In this document: one piece after another, positions 34,052 through 42,996 of the stretch
Layout: the number at the start of each line of letters is the position of its first letter
Numbering within the stretch: the stretch's first letter is position 1
Assembly (NCBI RefSeq): GCF_009758125.1
Contig: NZ_WRXO01000009.1
Coordinates: 124,001 to 188,000 of the forward strand
Reading direction: 5' to 3'
Origin: Chitinophaga oryziterrae
GTDB lineage: Bacteria; Bacteroidota; Bacteroidia; Chitinophagales; Chitinophagaceae
DNA: 64,000 nt
Notes under the pieces: generated by a model
Databases searched by the model: none
Seen by the model: the letters and a program-made list of their open reading frames with translations, nothing else
What the model was told of the DNA's origin: nothing
Made by a program: the position numbers and the translations under genes

Positions 34052-34894
34052 ATGAAACCATTATTCAGTTACCTGGCAATTGGATGCACATTACTTTTGT
34101 GTTCCCAGCTGTCTTTTGCACAGGGAATAAAAGTCCCTGCTCCAAGTCCCGGCCAGACGATCAAACAGGACTTTGCCCTTTCTTCCGTAGAAGTAAGTTA
34201 TTCCCGTCCTGCCATTAAAGGCAGAACCATCATGGGCGACCTGGTCCCTTATGATAAAGTATGGCGGACCGGTGCCAACGGCGCTACCACTATCACTTTC
34301 GGGGAAGACGTATCTTTCGGCGGTACACCCGTAAAAGCTGGTAAATACGGTCTGCTCAGCATTCCGGGCGCCAGCCAGTGGACCATCATCCTCACCAAAA
34401 GTCTGGATGTTACCAACCCTGCTGCCTACAAACCGGAAAATGACGTGGCCCGCGTAAAAGTGGACGCCCAGCAGCTGCCTTTCGCCATAGAAAACTTCAT
34501 GATCACTTTTGACAACATCATGTCTTCTACCATGCAGATGCATCTGATCTGGGAGAAAACTGCTGTGACCGTGAACATCTCTGCGGACATCGACGGTAAA
34601 ATCGCTGCTGATATAGATGCTGCAATGAAAGGTGAGAAAAAACCTTACTTCCAGGCTGCCGGTTATTACCTGGAAACTAACCGCGATCTTAAACAGGCGC
34701 TTACCTGGATAGATGCGGCCATTAAAGAAAATCCTGCAGCTTTCTACATGTACTATCTGAAAGCAAGGATACAGGCTAAAGCCGGAGATAAAAAAGGCGC
34801 TAAAACTACTGCCGAAGCTGGCATAGAACAAGCTAAAGTTGCTAAAAATGATGATTACGTAGCCCTGAACCAAAAGCTCATCGCTACTTTATAA
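34052..34894 (+). CDS. DUF2911 protein with TPR-like tail
   Basis: 280 residues with a signal peptide (cleaved near SFAQ). The N-terminal ~170 residues are a DUF2911 domain: VEVSYSRPAIKGRTIMGDLVPYDKVWRTGANGATTITF is the hallmark stretch (given here in parts: SYSRPAIKGRTI, YDKVWRTGANGAT). The C-terminal ~90 residues resemble a TPR pair (LKQALTWIDAAIKENPAAFY). The function is unknown. DUF2911 proteins are secreted Bacteroidota proteins. It may belong to the operon ahead of it. A long perfect hairpin follows. Confidence 0.87.
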   Translation: MKPLFSYLAIGCTLLLCSQLSFAQGIKVPAPSPGQTIKQDFALSSVEVSYSRPAIKGRTIMGDLVPYDKVWRTGANGATTITFGEDVSFGGTPVKAGKYGLLSIPGASQWTIILTKSLDVTNPAAYKPENDVARVKVDAQQLPFAIENFMITFDNIMSSTMQMHLIWEKTAVTVNISADIDGKIAADIDAAMKGEKKPYFQAAGYYLETNRDLKQALTWIDAAIKENPAAFYMYYLKARIQAKAGDKKGAKTTAEAGIEQAKVAKNDDYVALNQKLIATL

Positions 34895-34958
34895 AATAAA
34901 ATCTTAAGAATAAGATTCTTTGTAAAAGAATCCTATGTTGGGGGCGAGTTCCTAAGGG

Positions 34959-35000
34959 GGCATAAAGAAGGCACAATGTAAGTTGTGCCTTCTTTATGCC
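34959..35000. terminator. 18-base perfect inverted repeat
   Basis: Bases 34959-34976 are the exact reverse complement of 34983-35000 around a 6-base loop. The T-rich part is inside the stem. It probably ends the DUF2911 transcript. Confidence 0.75.
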
Positions 35001-35079
35001 TATACACATCATAATTTTAAGCTAATTAGAATATCTATCATAAATAAAAAAAAACCTTTGTTTAATCTATATGCCAATT

Positions 35080-35345
35080 TCCTATGCTCGTGAGAGTTAA
35101 GCTGTAGCAGATGTGCCCGTGTAGGCGTTGGGTTTGATTTTGCCAATGATACCTACGGAAATCAGCCTCCAGATATTATTAAAGGCGTAAGTTCAAGTGG
35201 TCTGCGGTAGCAGAAAATGGATTAAAGGAAGGATTGAATGTATCCAAAACCATCGATGATGGTAACTGGTATATCTCAGGAGGACTTTTTCTTTTTAGTG
35301 ATTGGCGCCCATGGGAGGTTATGACGCCTGCGCCGAAACAATAAT
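35080..35345 (+). pseudogene. Decayed coding fragment, two frames
   Basis: Two short protein-like stretches lie in different frames without start codons. The first reads VGVGFDFANDTYGNQPPDI (about 35120-35180). The second reads KFKWSAVAENGLKEG and then DDGNWYISGGLFLFSDWRPWEV, ending in a stop at 35342-35344. Both have ordinary amino-acid composition, and the frame changes near 35185-35195. I infer the remnant of one gene that lost its 5' part and suffered a frameshift. The family is not recognisable. Confidence 0.35.
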
Positions 35346-35359
35346 AAAATGTAAGTTGT

Positions 35360-35875
35360 ATGGTATGGATATCAATTGTTAATAAAAGGAGACCTGTATT
35401 TTCACAGTCTTTATATTTCTTTTCTTTATTTTTATTATTAGTGGCGTTCGTTTGTAGCTTTTTCACTGATAATAAAATCCTGACTGCTGTATTTCCTATT
35501 GGTGGATTTGCACTGGCAATGATAAGTGCCGTTATCTTAAAGACATTTACCTATCAGGGTACCATCACCCTCACAGAAAATGCTTTAATAACAGTGATTG
35601 AGAAAGAGACGAAAATATATAATCTAATTGAGATAAATGATTTAAAGCTATATTATTATCAGTTTGAGGGTGACGCAAAAGGTCCCCAGGGGTTTCCTGG
35701 TAAGGGTGTAGGTAATTATCTGAGCTTTACGACCGGCACAGAAGAACTATCATTCGAACTGCAATTAAAAAGAGGCTTTATAAATGAATTGAACCGGTTA
35801 TTTGCAATATGGGAAAGACAGGGAATTACAATTGAGATATCCAAAGCTGGTGATAAAGTAAATAAAGTTTCATAA
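35360..35875 (+). CDS. Unknown two-helix membrane protein
   Basis: 171 residues. Two adjacent membrane helices (about 18-38 and 43-64) are followed by a ~105-residue soluble part that looks like a PH-type beta barrel (GTITLTENALITVIEKETKIYNLIEINDLKLYYY). No homologous family is recognised. It is AT-rich compared with its neighbours and sits directly after the decayed fragment. Orphan immunity or accessory protein of a lost gene is one possible reading; I cannot support it further. A terminator follows. Confidence 0.6.
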   Translation: MVWISIVNKRRPVFSQSLYFFSLFLLLVAFVCSFFTDNKILTAVFPIGGFALAMISAVILKTFTYQGTITLTENALITVIEKETKIYNLIEINDLKLYYYQFEGDAKGPQGFPGKGVGNYLSFTTGTEELSFELQLKRGFINELNRLFAIWERQGITIEISKAGDKVNKVS

Positions 35876-35898
35876 TAATACCCGGTGAAGCTGACAGA

Positions 35899-35940
35899 AG
35901 AGGGCGCGTTTTCAATGTAGAAAGACGCCCTCTTTATTTT
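35899..35940. terminator. Terminator between converging genes
   Basis: AGAGGGCG (35899-35906) pairs with CGCCCTCT (35926-35933), followed by TTATTTT. Confidence 0.75.
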
Positions 35941-36036
35941 CACTTCTCTACCACAAAAGAATTATGTATGATTCGACAGATGCAAGGGTTTAGGTCATCA
36001 ATGTGACTTACACCCTTGCCTATTATCATCCGATGG

Positions 36037-37218
36037 TTAGTACTTTGCTTTTAATTGCCTAACTTCTTCCCTCAAAGCATTATTCTCTTTCTTCAATTCT
36101 ATCAGGTATAAAGTCACTTCTTCCATTTTTTTCAGCAACATACTTTGCATAGCACCCAGATCTACATTTTCATTTTCAATCGTAGCTGCATTCGGAATAC
36201 CTTGCAGGTGTTTATTTACTGTTACATATTTCTCTACAGATTCAAGAGTTGGCAGGTGATAAGATGAATCAAACACGTAATCCGGCCAATTAACGTAGTT
36301 TTTTACTACCACTTTGGTGAATATCCCTGCACCATTTACTGCCAGTTTATAACCATGCGCATCTTTTGTACCGATACCTACATTGCCACTTCCATCTACC
36401 CTTACCCGCTCAAGTCCTTGTGTTCCAAGGATAATATTTTCATAGCGATCGTTGGTAGCAGAAGCAGTATACCCTGAGATATCTATAAATGTTTTAGTAG
36501 CTGCAGTAGTACCTCCTCCGGCACTAAGCCTTAAAAAGCCATCATCAGCAGTCTGACCTGCACCCGAAAAACCATTAATCTCTCCGGCAATAAATCCTGT
36601 TGTAATTGCAGGCCTATCCTGTGTATTTATCAATTTTGAATTCATTGCCACTCCCTGTCCCAGAATGGTTGAACCATTTGTTTGTATAAAAGGTAATTGG
36701 TAAGATACATTGTTATCAAAGTCGCACTTTATACCAAAACCATTGCTAACGAAAGTAGTAACAGGAGCACTTGTAGTTGGAACAATAGGGAGTGTTACCA
36801 GCGGAGAAGAATTACCAATAAAATCAGCAATTACGCGGTAGTACATACGCCCCCACAGATAAGTTGATTTCACCCATATAGCATTATTACTGATATAAAA
36901 GGTAGCTGCGAACGGATTGCCCGACGTATTCCTTACTTCTACACCATCAAACCGTGCACCACTATTTTCGTATTTATCAATTCGTACAGTAAAAGTACCT
37001 TGCTGATCAAAATAGTTTGCATCCCCCTGCGCACTTACTTCAATAATAGTTGCATACCTGTCTGTTGCAGCATTTACAGTAGCAATCTTAAAATAATAAA
37101 AAGGATAGGGATCGGAGGTTTGATAACCAGGTCCTAAATCGTTCCAGGACTGAGAAAAACTTTTTGCTACAAAACAAAAACACAGAATAATGGTAACTGG
37201 GATAAACTTTAAATACAT
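36037..37218 (-). CDS. Secreted fibre-like protein with C-terminal coiled coil
   Basis: 393 residues from the ATG at 37218, which gives a clean signal peptide (cleaved near SFSQ); the upstream start at 37242 adds eight residues. The N-terminal half is beta-rich without a known family. The second half has GNVGIGT and YKLAVNG, the Bacteroidota tail-fibre-type repeat. The C-terminus is a helical coiled coil (MLLKKMEEVTLYLIELKKEN) that could trimerise or chaperone the fibre. It is probably a cell-surface protein. The gene stands alone. A -7 box (TAAATTTG) lies at 37281-37288 on the minus strand. Confidence 0.72.
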   Translation of the reverse strand: MYLKFIPVTIILCFCFVAKSFSQSWNDLGPGYQTSDPYPFYYFKIATVNAATDRYATIIEVSAQGDANYFDQQGTFTVRIDKYENSGARFDGVEVRNTSGNPFAATFYISNNAIWVKSTYLWGRMYYRVIADFIGNSSPLVTLPIVPTTSAPVTTFVSNGFGIKCDFDNNVSYQLPFIQTNGSTILGQGVAMNSKLINTQDRPAITTGFIAGEINGFSGAGQTADDGFLRLSAGGGTTAATKTFIDISGYTASATNDRYENIILGTQGLERVRVDGSGNVGIGTKDAHGYKLAVNGAGIFTKVVVKNYVNWPDYVFDSSYHLPTLESVEKYVTVNKHLQGIPNAATIENENVDLGAMQSMLLKKMEEVTLYLIELKKENNALREEVRQLKAKY

Positions 37219-37477
37219 TGTTATCGTTTTTATGGTCTCCAAAATATAAAAATTAACTAAAGAGATTAGCTCTATTCTATCAAATTTAAATTACTTTATA
37301 GAGCACAGTCGAAACATTGCAGGGAAGTGGGACTTAACTTAGAATATATTTGGTTGTTCAATTGGTATTAAAAATTTAGGAATGGAAAAAGTAATGAATC
37401 CCAATTCAAAATATTTTTTTGAAATAGATCTTTTATAGGAGGTTCTTTTAGAAGAAGTTCCTTTTAGCGATTACGGA

Positions 37478-39169
37478 TCAGGCTACCAGCCGGGTCCGTA
37501 ACTGTTGTATCACGTAAGCGATCCCCACTACAAGGAAACATCCGATCGCATTCAGCCAAAGGAACGATACGATCTCTGACATATAAATGATGATCACCAG
37601 CACTTCCGATACGATCGCTGCCCAGAAAACAGCCCCTCCCCCTATCTTCTTACAGTAAAACGCTACCAGGAAAATTCCCAGTATCACCCCATAAAATAAA
37701 GATCCCAGCACATTCACCGCTTCTATCAGACTTCCCAGTCTGCTGGCAAACTGCGCCACCAGGATACAGAAAATCCCCCACCCTATTGTACTCAATCTGG
37801 AAATAAACAGGTAATGTTTATCAGACTCCTGCTTACGCACCATTCGCTGGTAAATATCAATCACCGTAGTAGAGGCTAATGAGTTCAGCGCGGCGGCAAT
37901 ACTGCCCCATGCGGCTAAAAAGATAATGGCTATCAGTAAGCCTACCAGGCCCTTTGGCAGATTATTCACCACAAAATGCAGGAAGATATAATTAGTGTCA
38001 TTGAGATCCGCCGTGGGATCTGCTTTTTTAATCAGCGCGATCGCTTTTCCACGGGTTACCGCAGATAAAGCTTCTGTTTTTTGCAGCGCTGTCTTAGTTT
38101 GATTCACCAACGGTTCATCCTTTTCCTTAATAGCGGCTGCCATCTCCTTCACCTGCAGCTGCTTAACCGCTCCCAGTACTTTATACTCCTTCTCCAATAC
38201 TTTAAAGGCTGCGCCTTCTTCACTTTTATATACTTTCCGTATCTGTGCTTCATTAAAGAAAATAGGCGCCCTGAAATACAGGTAAAATACGAACACCAAC
38301 GCTCCTATTAATAATATCAGGAACTGCATGGGCACCTTTACCAAACCGTTCATCAGCAGTCCTATCCTGCTTTCAGTAACTGATTTTGCCGTGAGATAAC
38401 GCCCTACCTGCGACTGGTCCGTTCCAAAGTAAGACAACGCCAGGAAAAATCCTCCTATCAGCCCGCTCCAGATATTGTATTTATCTTTCCAGTCGAACTT
38501 CGTCTCTATCACATTCAGCTTATCCATCTTACCGGATACCTGTAAGGCATCATTAAAACCAATGCCGGCTGGCAACAGATGTACCACCATCCATCCTGCC
38601 AGGAACATCGCGGCAAAAATGATCGCTATCTGCAGGGTCTGCGTATAACTCACCGCCCTGGTCCCTCCGGAAACAGTGTAGATAATGAGCAATCCTCCCA
38701 TGATAACATTGGTCGTATAAATATTCCATCCCAGTAAAGAAGATAAAATGATAGAAGGGGCATAAATGCTGATACCTGTTGATAAACCACGCTGCAACAG
38801 GAACAACCCTGCCGTAAGGGTACGCGTTTTCAGGTCAAAACGATGCTCCAGGTATTCATACGCCGTATATACTTTCAGTTTATGGAATATAGGCACGAAC
38901 GTTATACACAACACCACCATTGCCAGTGGCAATCCGAAGTAATATTGGACAAAACGCATCCCATCCGTATAGGCCTGCCCGGGAGCAGACAAAAAGGTAA
39001 CAGCACTGGCCTGGGTACCAATGATAGATAACAATACAATATACCAGGGCATGGACTGGTTATCCAGGAAAAAACCGGCCATATTCCGTTGGCCACGGCT
39101 CTTCCACATCCCGTAAAGAATAATACCGACCAGTGTAACCACCAGCACAATCCAGTCTGCTACGCTCAT
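37478..39169 (-). CDS. Sodium:solute symporter (SSS family)
   Basis: 563 residues with the SSS core: about 13-14 membrane helices, including MPWYIVLLSIIGTQASAVTFLS near the N-terminus and a GTDQSQVGRYLTA stretch in the middle. An insert of about 80 charged, helix-forming residues (roughly 300-380) projects between two helices. Its start codon overlaps the stop of a 38-residue membrane protein (ATGA). It is the last gene of the operon beginning with the PIG-L deacetylase, so it may import the sugar or amide product of that enzyme; this is inference. Confidence 0.9.
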   Translation of the reverse strand: MSVADWIVLVVTLVGIILYGMWKSRGQRNMAGFFLDNQSMPWYIVLLSIIGTQASAVTFLSAPGQAYTDGMRFVQYYFGLPLAMVVLCITFVPIFHKLKVYTAYEYLEHRFDLKTRTLTAGLFLLQRGLSTGISIYAPSIILSSLLGWNIYTTNVIMGGLLIIYTVSGGTRAVSYTQTLQIAIIFAAMFLAGWMVVHLLPAGIGFNDALQVSGKMDKLNVIETKFDWKDKYNIWSGLIGGFFLALSYFGTDQSQVGRYLTAKSVTESRIGLLMNGLVKVPMQFLILLIGALVFVFYLYFRAPIFFNEAQIRKVYKSEEGAAFKVLEKEYKVLGAVKQLQVKEMAAAIKEKDEPLVNQTKTALQKTEALSAVTRGKAIALIKKADPTADLNDTNYIFLHFVVNNLPKGLVGLLIAIIFLAAWGSIAAALNSLASTTVIDIYQRMVRKQESDKHYLFISRLSTIGWGIFCILVAQFASRLGSLIEAVNVLGSLFYGVILGIFLVAFYCKKIGGGAVFWAAIVSEVLVIIIYMSEIVSFLWLNAIGCFLVVGIAYVIQQLRTRLVA

Positions 39170-39282
39170 GAATATACTTTAGTAAATAAATAAAATCCTA
39201 TAATCAGCAGGACAAGCCATCCCGTGACAAATGCATACCACATCCACCAACGCGGAAATAGTGGCGGTTTATCTTCTTCCAT
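39166..39282 (-). CDS. 38-residue membrane protein of the SSS operon
   Basis: Small ORF of 38 residues: an acidic start, an aromatic patch PRWWMWYAF, one membrane helix (GWLVLLIIGFYLF) and a short basic tail. Its stop overlaps the symporter start (ATGA), which strongly suggests translation and a functional link. Small partner subunits are known for several SSS-type transporters. It is too short for most annotation pipelines. Existence is inferred from position, overlap and composition. Confidence 0.7.
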   Translation of the reverse strand: MEEDKPPLFPRWWMWYAFVTGWLVLLIIGFYLFTKVYS

Positions 39283-39317
39283 AACCGGAAATTAATTACA
39301 GGTATTATACAGTTTGA

Positions 39318-39482
39318 TTATGATCTTTTCTTTAACATATTACCACTTAACAAACCCAGTGCAAGACCGATCAACAGCCCGATATGCACTCTTTTGATCT
39401 CAAAGCCGATCACCAGCCCTATCACTATACACATAATGCCTACTATCGTTAGCCTTGGCCTGTTCTCTTCGCTCTTGCCCAT
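39318..39482 (-). CDS. 54-residue membrane protein of the SSS operon
   Basis: Small ORF of 54 residues with two membrane helices (RLTIVGIMCIVIGLVIGF and IGLLIGLALGLLSG) and charged ends. It starts immediately after the stop of the PIG-L gene, with no gap, and lies ahead of the 38-residue ORF. The composition and positioning in the operon support a real gene. Its function is unknown; it may assist the symporter or the membrane placement of the deacetylase. Confidence 0.65.
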   Translation of the reverse strand: MGKSEENRPRLTIVGIMCIVIGLVIGFEIKRVHIGLLIGLALGLLSGNMLKKRS

Positions 39483-41951
39483 CTACTTTTTTGTTGATAT
39501 CAGGTTCACAAATAACCGGTATGCACCGGGCACACCTGCTGGTAACTCCCGGAAAAAGGCAAGAGAAGTATACACATATCTTCCTTTCCCATAATCAGCT
39601 ACAATGGTAGAACCATCTAAGCCCTCTTCTCCTTTATCATGGATAGACAGTAATTTTTTATAGGCAGGGTCCGTCGTCTGGGTAAAATAAAGGCCCCTTT
39701 CCTGTACCCATCCTTCAAAGTCCTGGGCAGTAATATTGTTGGGATAATGTAGTATCGGATCTTCCGGATGTAACAACGTTACAGCAGCGTTTTCATCTGT
39801 TACACGGTCACGGGTAAGTGTAAACGGATAAGGCCCTATATTGGTCATCTGAAGAGGCCCGTTCACGTTATACTGCACCAGCAAAGTACCACCATTCTTC
39901 ACGTACTCCATCAAATGAGGCTGCCAGTATTTTATACGGGAATTAATATTGTACACACGCACACCTGTAATGATCGCATCATACTGTTGCAGGTTGCCGC
40001 TCATAATTTCTTTTTCACCCAGCTCTGTTACTTCATAACCTACCTGCTGCAGGGAAGCGGCTACCATATCACCGGCGCCGGAAATATATCCCAGCTTACG
40101 CCCATTGTGTTTCAGGTCTACTGTTACCAGCCTGGCAGCAGCATCCGGGAACAAAGTAATAGTAGGAATATGATCATAACTGATGGTCTTCACACTCTGC
40201 GTATAGTCCTGCCCATTACAATGCATCACCACCCTCAATGTATCCGTACGATTGATACCGGCTACCTTTGATGGTTTGATATGGAAGATCACTGAAGACT
40301 CATCTCCTTTGGATAAATTAAATGGCAGGGTGGTTTCTGTACTTGTAAAGCCGGCAGGCAGTTGCAGACTCACAGATCCTGCGGTATTCTCACCCATCGC
40401 ACGCAACTTTACTTCTACCGGTTGTGCAGCCGTTTCCGTAAAAATAAATACACTGTTGAGACCAGCTACTACCGGTGGTGCAATGACCAGCGGTTCATAG
40501 AGTTCCCCTTTTACAGGGTCCGTAAATTTATATTGCAGCGGACGGCTCACAGTAAACTCTTCTCCATTAATAGTCAGTTTCATCACCGCTGAAAGCGCCG
40601 GTATATTCTCCGGATAACCGGTCAAAGCAGGATCAGTTACGGTATATATCCCGATAGGATGCGGCTTACGCAGCCAGTAAGGCTGTGACTCAGGCGTATT
40701 TTCAGGTACCGTTAAAGATTGAGGGATCGTTTTCAGATGGTTAAATTCCAGTTCCGTTCCCAGCGTGGTATCTCTGCCGGCAAAACGGAGTTCCTGTAAT
40801 TTCACCGGAACATGACTGTTACAGATCAGTTGCACGCTACCCTGTAATGGCTGTCCCGGCACCACCACCTGTGTACTGCTATAGGCTTCCGCCCATATAC
40901 CTGCACAAGCCAGGACCAGTTGTTCTGTTTCCAGCAATTTCTGCCTGCGCCACATCCCGTCGGGTAATCCCTGTATCGCTTTTCTGATGGCCAGCAAAGC
41001 AGGTACAGAGGCCGAAGGGTTATCTATATTATAGGCGGCAGCTGCCTTATCTACCATTTCTCCAATGGCCTTGCCTCCTTCTATACGGCTCCAGGAAGTA
41101 TTCACTCCATCCAGTAAACTGTACGTAGGTGCTTCTCCTTTAATGGTCAAAAAGAATTCCGTAGCACTACCCCTGGCGGCAGATACGCCAAAACCCTGAC
41201 TCTTATGCTGGGAACGGCTTTCTGCGGCTATCTCTCCATATCCTTTACCCAACAGGTAATTATAGGCGCCCACATCTATTTTGAACTGGTCGTTACTCGT
41301 GGTATTGATATTCCCGAAACTAAAGGTATTCCACAACAGGCGACGGGCCTTCCATACATGATATTGTTTCAGTTGCTCCGGGTAACGGGTAGGATCAGCG
41401 GCTGCATCAAAAGCTTCTGCCGCCAGCATGGCTGAAGCGGTATGATGACCATGACCGGCACGACTGTCTGCCGGGAAACGGCATACAATCACATCCGGTT
41501 GGAATTTGCGTATCATCCACACCACATCTCCCAGGATCTTTTCTTTATCCCAGATGGTGAACGTTTCAGCAGGGTTCTTTGAAAAACCGAAGTCCAAAGC
41601 ACGGGTAAAGAACTGCTCTGCCCCGTCAATACGGCGGGCAGATAACAACTCCTGTGTGCGGATCAGCCCCAGCAGCTCTCCCTGTTCGTTTCCAACCAGG
41701 TTCTGCCCTCCGTCTCCACGGGTCAGGGAAAGGTAACCGGTACGGTATAATTTTTCTTTCGCCAGGTAGCCAAGCAAACGGGTATTTTCATCATCCGGAT
41801 GAGCGGCAATATATAATACGCTGCCCAGCGTGTCCAGTTTTTCCAGCCGCAGTTTAATATCTGCAGCATTCATTACCGGAGAAGGCTGTGCCCACACAGC
41901 CATTGCTGGCAGTAAAAGAGATATCAGTCCTATATAGATCCTTTTAACCAT
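39483..41951 (-). CDS. PIG-L family deacetylase, multi-domain, secreted
   Basis: 822 residues from the ATG at 41951, with a signal peptide ending near VWAQ. The open frame extends to 41978, but that region overlaps the promoter box. Domains: an N-terminal LmbE/PIG-L zinc deacetylase (HPDDE at 51-55, and a GHHTAS zinc site), a central beta region like NEW3/Ig repeats (~330-560), and a C-terminal glutamine-amidotransferase-like Rossmann domain (~590-810). It would deacetylate N-acetylglucosamine-type substrates in the periplasm. It leads an operon with two small membrane proteins and a sodium symporter. Confidence 0.9.
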   Translation of the reverse strand: MVKRIYIGLISLLLPAMAVWAQPSPVMNAADIKLRLEKLDTLGSVLYIAAHPDDENTRLLGYLAKEKLYRTGYLSLTRGDGGQNLVGNEQGELLGLIRTQELLSARRIDGAEQFFTRALDFGFSKNPAETFTIWDKEKILGDVVWMIRKFQPDVIVCRFPADSRAGHGHHTASAMLAAEAFDAAADPTRYPEQLKQYHVWKARRLLWNTFSFGNINTTSNDQFKIDVGAYNYLLGKGYGEIAAESRSQHKSQGFGVSAARGSATEFFLTIKGEAPTYSLLDGVNTSWSRIEGGKAIGEMVDKAAAAYNIDNPSASVPALLAIRKAIQGLPDGMWRRQKLLETEQLVLACAGIWAEAYSSTQVVVPGQPLQGSVQLICNSHVPVKLQELRFAGRDTTLGTELEFNHLKTIPQSLTVPENTPESQPYWLRKPHPIGIYTVTDPALTGYPENIPALSAVMKLTINGEEFTVSRPLQYKFTDPVKGELYEPLVIAPPVVAGLNSVFIFTETAAQPVEVKLRAMGENTAGSVSLQLPAGFTSTETTLPFNLSKGDESSVIFHIKPSKVAGINRTDTLRVVMHCNGQDYTQSVKTISYDHIPTITLFPDAAARLVTVDLKHNGRKLGYISGAGDMVAASLQQVGYEVTELGEKEIMSGNLQQYDAIITGVRVYNINSRIKYWQPHLMEYVKNGGTLLVQYNVNGPLQMTNIGPYPFTLTRDRVTDENAAVTLLHPEDPILHYPNNITAQDFEGWVQERGLYFTQTTDPAYKKLLSIHDKGEEGLDGSTIVADYGKGRYVYTSLAFFRELPAGVPGAYRLFVNLISTKK

Positions 41952-41975
41952 TGCTATTGATTGTTTAACAGTGGT

Positions 41976-42005
41976 CAAAAATAGTGATTATATATAGCTG
42001 CGAAA
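41976..42005 (-). promoter_or_regulatory. PIG-L operon promoter
   Basis: TTTC (42002-42005), 18 bases, then TATTTTTG (41976-41983) on the minus strand. It excludes the longer start at 41978 and supports the ATG at 41951. Confidence 0.7.
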
Positions 42006-42031
42006 GAAATTGTGATAAAAGGATTAGCCCG

Positions 42032-42361
42032 TCACTTTTTAAACATAAAATAGACGGCTCCCATTATAAAAGCGAAGGATACAAGATAGTTCCAGCGGAA
42101 TGGTTCTTTCAGATAAAAGATGGCAAAAAGGCTGAATACCGTAAGCGTAACCACTTCCTGGATGGTTTTCAACTGAAAACCGCTGAACCCGGCCTGCTCC
42201 CCGAAACGGTTGGCGGGTACCATAAAGCAATATTCAAAAAAAGCAATTCCCCAACTGATAAGGATCACTTTCCACATGGCGACATTCTGATATTTCAGGT
42301 GTCCGTACCAGGCAAATGTCATAAAAGTGTTGGAAATAAATAACAGGATAACCGTGCGCAT
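42032..42361 (-). CDS. DUF486 / DMT-type small membrane protein
   Basis: 109 residues with four predicted membrane helices, matching DUF486 (FISNTFMTFAWYGHLKY, WGIAFFEYCFMVPANRFG, QEVVTLTVFSLFAIFYLKEP). It resembles half of a DMT-superfamily transporter, as in small multidrug resistance proteins, but its substrate is unknown. It is encoded divergently from nothing obvious and just upstream of the PIG-L promoter on the same strand. Confidence 0.9.
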   Translation of the reverse strand: MRTVILLFISNTFMTFAWYGHLKYQNVAMWKVILISWGIAFFEYCFMVPANRFGEQAGFSGFQLKTIQEVVTLTVFSLFAIFYLKEPFRWNYLVSFAFIMGAVYFMFKK

Positions 42362-42451
42362 GACTTTCTCTATTCGGCTAAAGTAGAAAAAAAAGTAAAC
42401 CGGCCCAAAAGAGCCGGCCGATTGTTACAGGTCTCAACTTTCCTATCATGC

Positions 42452-42616
42452 TTAGGAGTTGTAAGTTTTAAAACGTAGTCTCCTCATTTTCCTCTTTTCT
42501 CTTTCTATCAGAAGACTTCCGTCTTTATAAGTTGCTATTGCATAATGATCATAGTATAGGGCTGCCTTCGCAGCGGTAGTGAACGTACCAGTGGCAACAA
42601 CTGCCGGATAGTACAA
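42452..42616 (-). CDS. Possible small ORF, 54 residues
   Basis: Open frame from TTG at 42616 to TAA at 42452. It contains YYPAVVATGTFTTAAKAALY, YDHYAIATYKDGSLL and a basic tail. The composition looks coding-like, but the TTG start is weak, an in-frame stop lies 15 bases upstream, and no family is recognised. It could also be the tail of a decayed gene. Confidence 0.25.
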   Translation of the reverse strand: MYYPAVVATGTFTTAAKAALYYDHYAIATYKDGSLLIEREKRKMRRLRFKTYNS

Positions 42617-42911
42617 TCCACTATTGGTTTTTCTGGGTTATAAATAAAGACTGGTTATAAAAGTTCTTTTTTGTCCGGAAATTTTAGCAGGCGCCTGCCA
42701 GATACCGGTTTATTCACTGTCTACATATACAATACAACCATCTTTAAGGTTACCATTAGTCGTTTTGAAAAAAAAGTCAGATTTTTTTTAACAAAACCTA
42801 TAGCATATGCCAAACCCTTACCCCTGGCGGGTTCAGAATAAAAAAAGACAGCAATTTCCCGGTCCCCGGGCTGCTAATCAGTCATTTAGAGAATTAATTG
42901 AGAGAATAGAC

Positions 42912-42919
42912 TAATTTTG
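42912..42919 (+). promoter_or_regulatory. -7 box ahead of the FecI-type sigma gene
   Basis: TAATTTTG matches TAnnTTTG, 78 bases before the start. No TTTG at the usual -33 distance. Confidence 0.45.
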
Positions 42920-42996
42920 CTACGTTCTGTTTTTGATAGCCGACTTTAGTCTGTTGCAATTGCAAGTACAAAAAGACCAGAAAAGAAAGTTACAGG

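Larger units (their letters stand above)
42362..42996. other. 635-base region without an established gene
   Basis: A GC-rich hairpin is present at about 42398-42420. The rest is AT-rich. One possible 54-residue ORF on the minus strand is listed separately. A -7 box at 42912-42919 belongs to the sigma factor downstream. No repeat or RNA gene is recognised. Confidence 0.5.

Noticed and set aside
34091..34873. 260-residue open frame antisense to the DUF2911 gene
   Set aside because: It lies wholly inside a clearly coding gene with a signal peptide and recognisable domain; the antisense product is Phe/His-rich with no family pattern.
41978..42032. Upstream start of the PIG-L protein
   Set aside because: The first codons overlap the -7 promoter box and hide a good signal peptide that begins at 41951.
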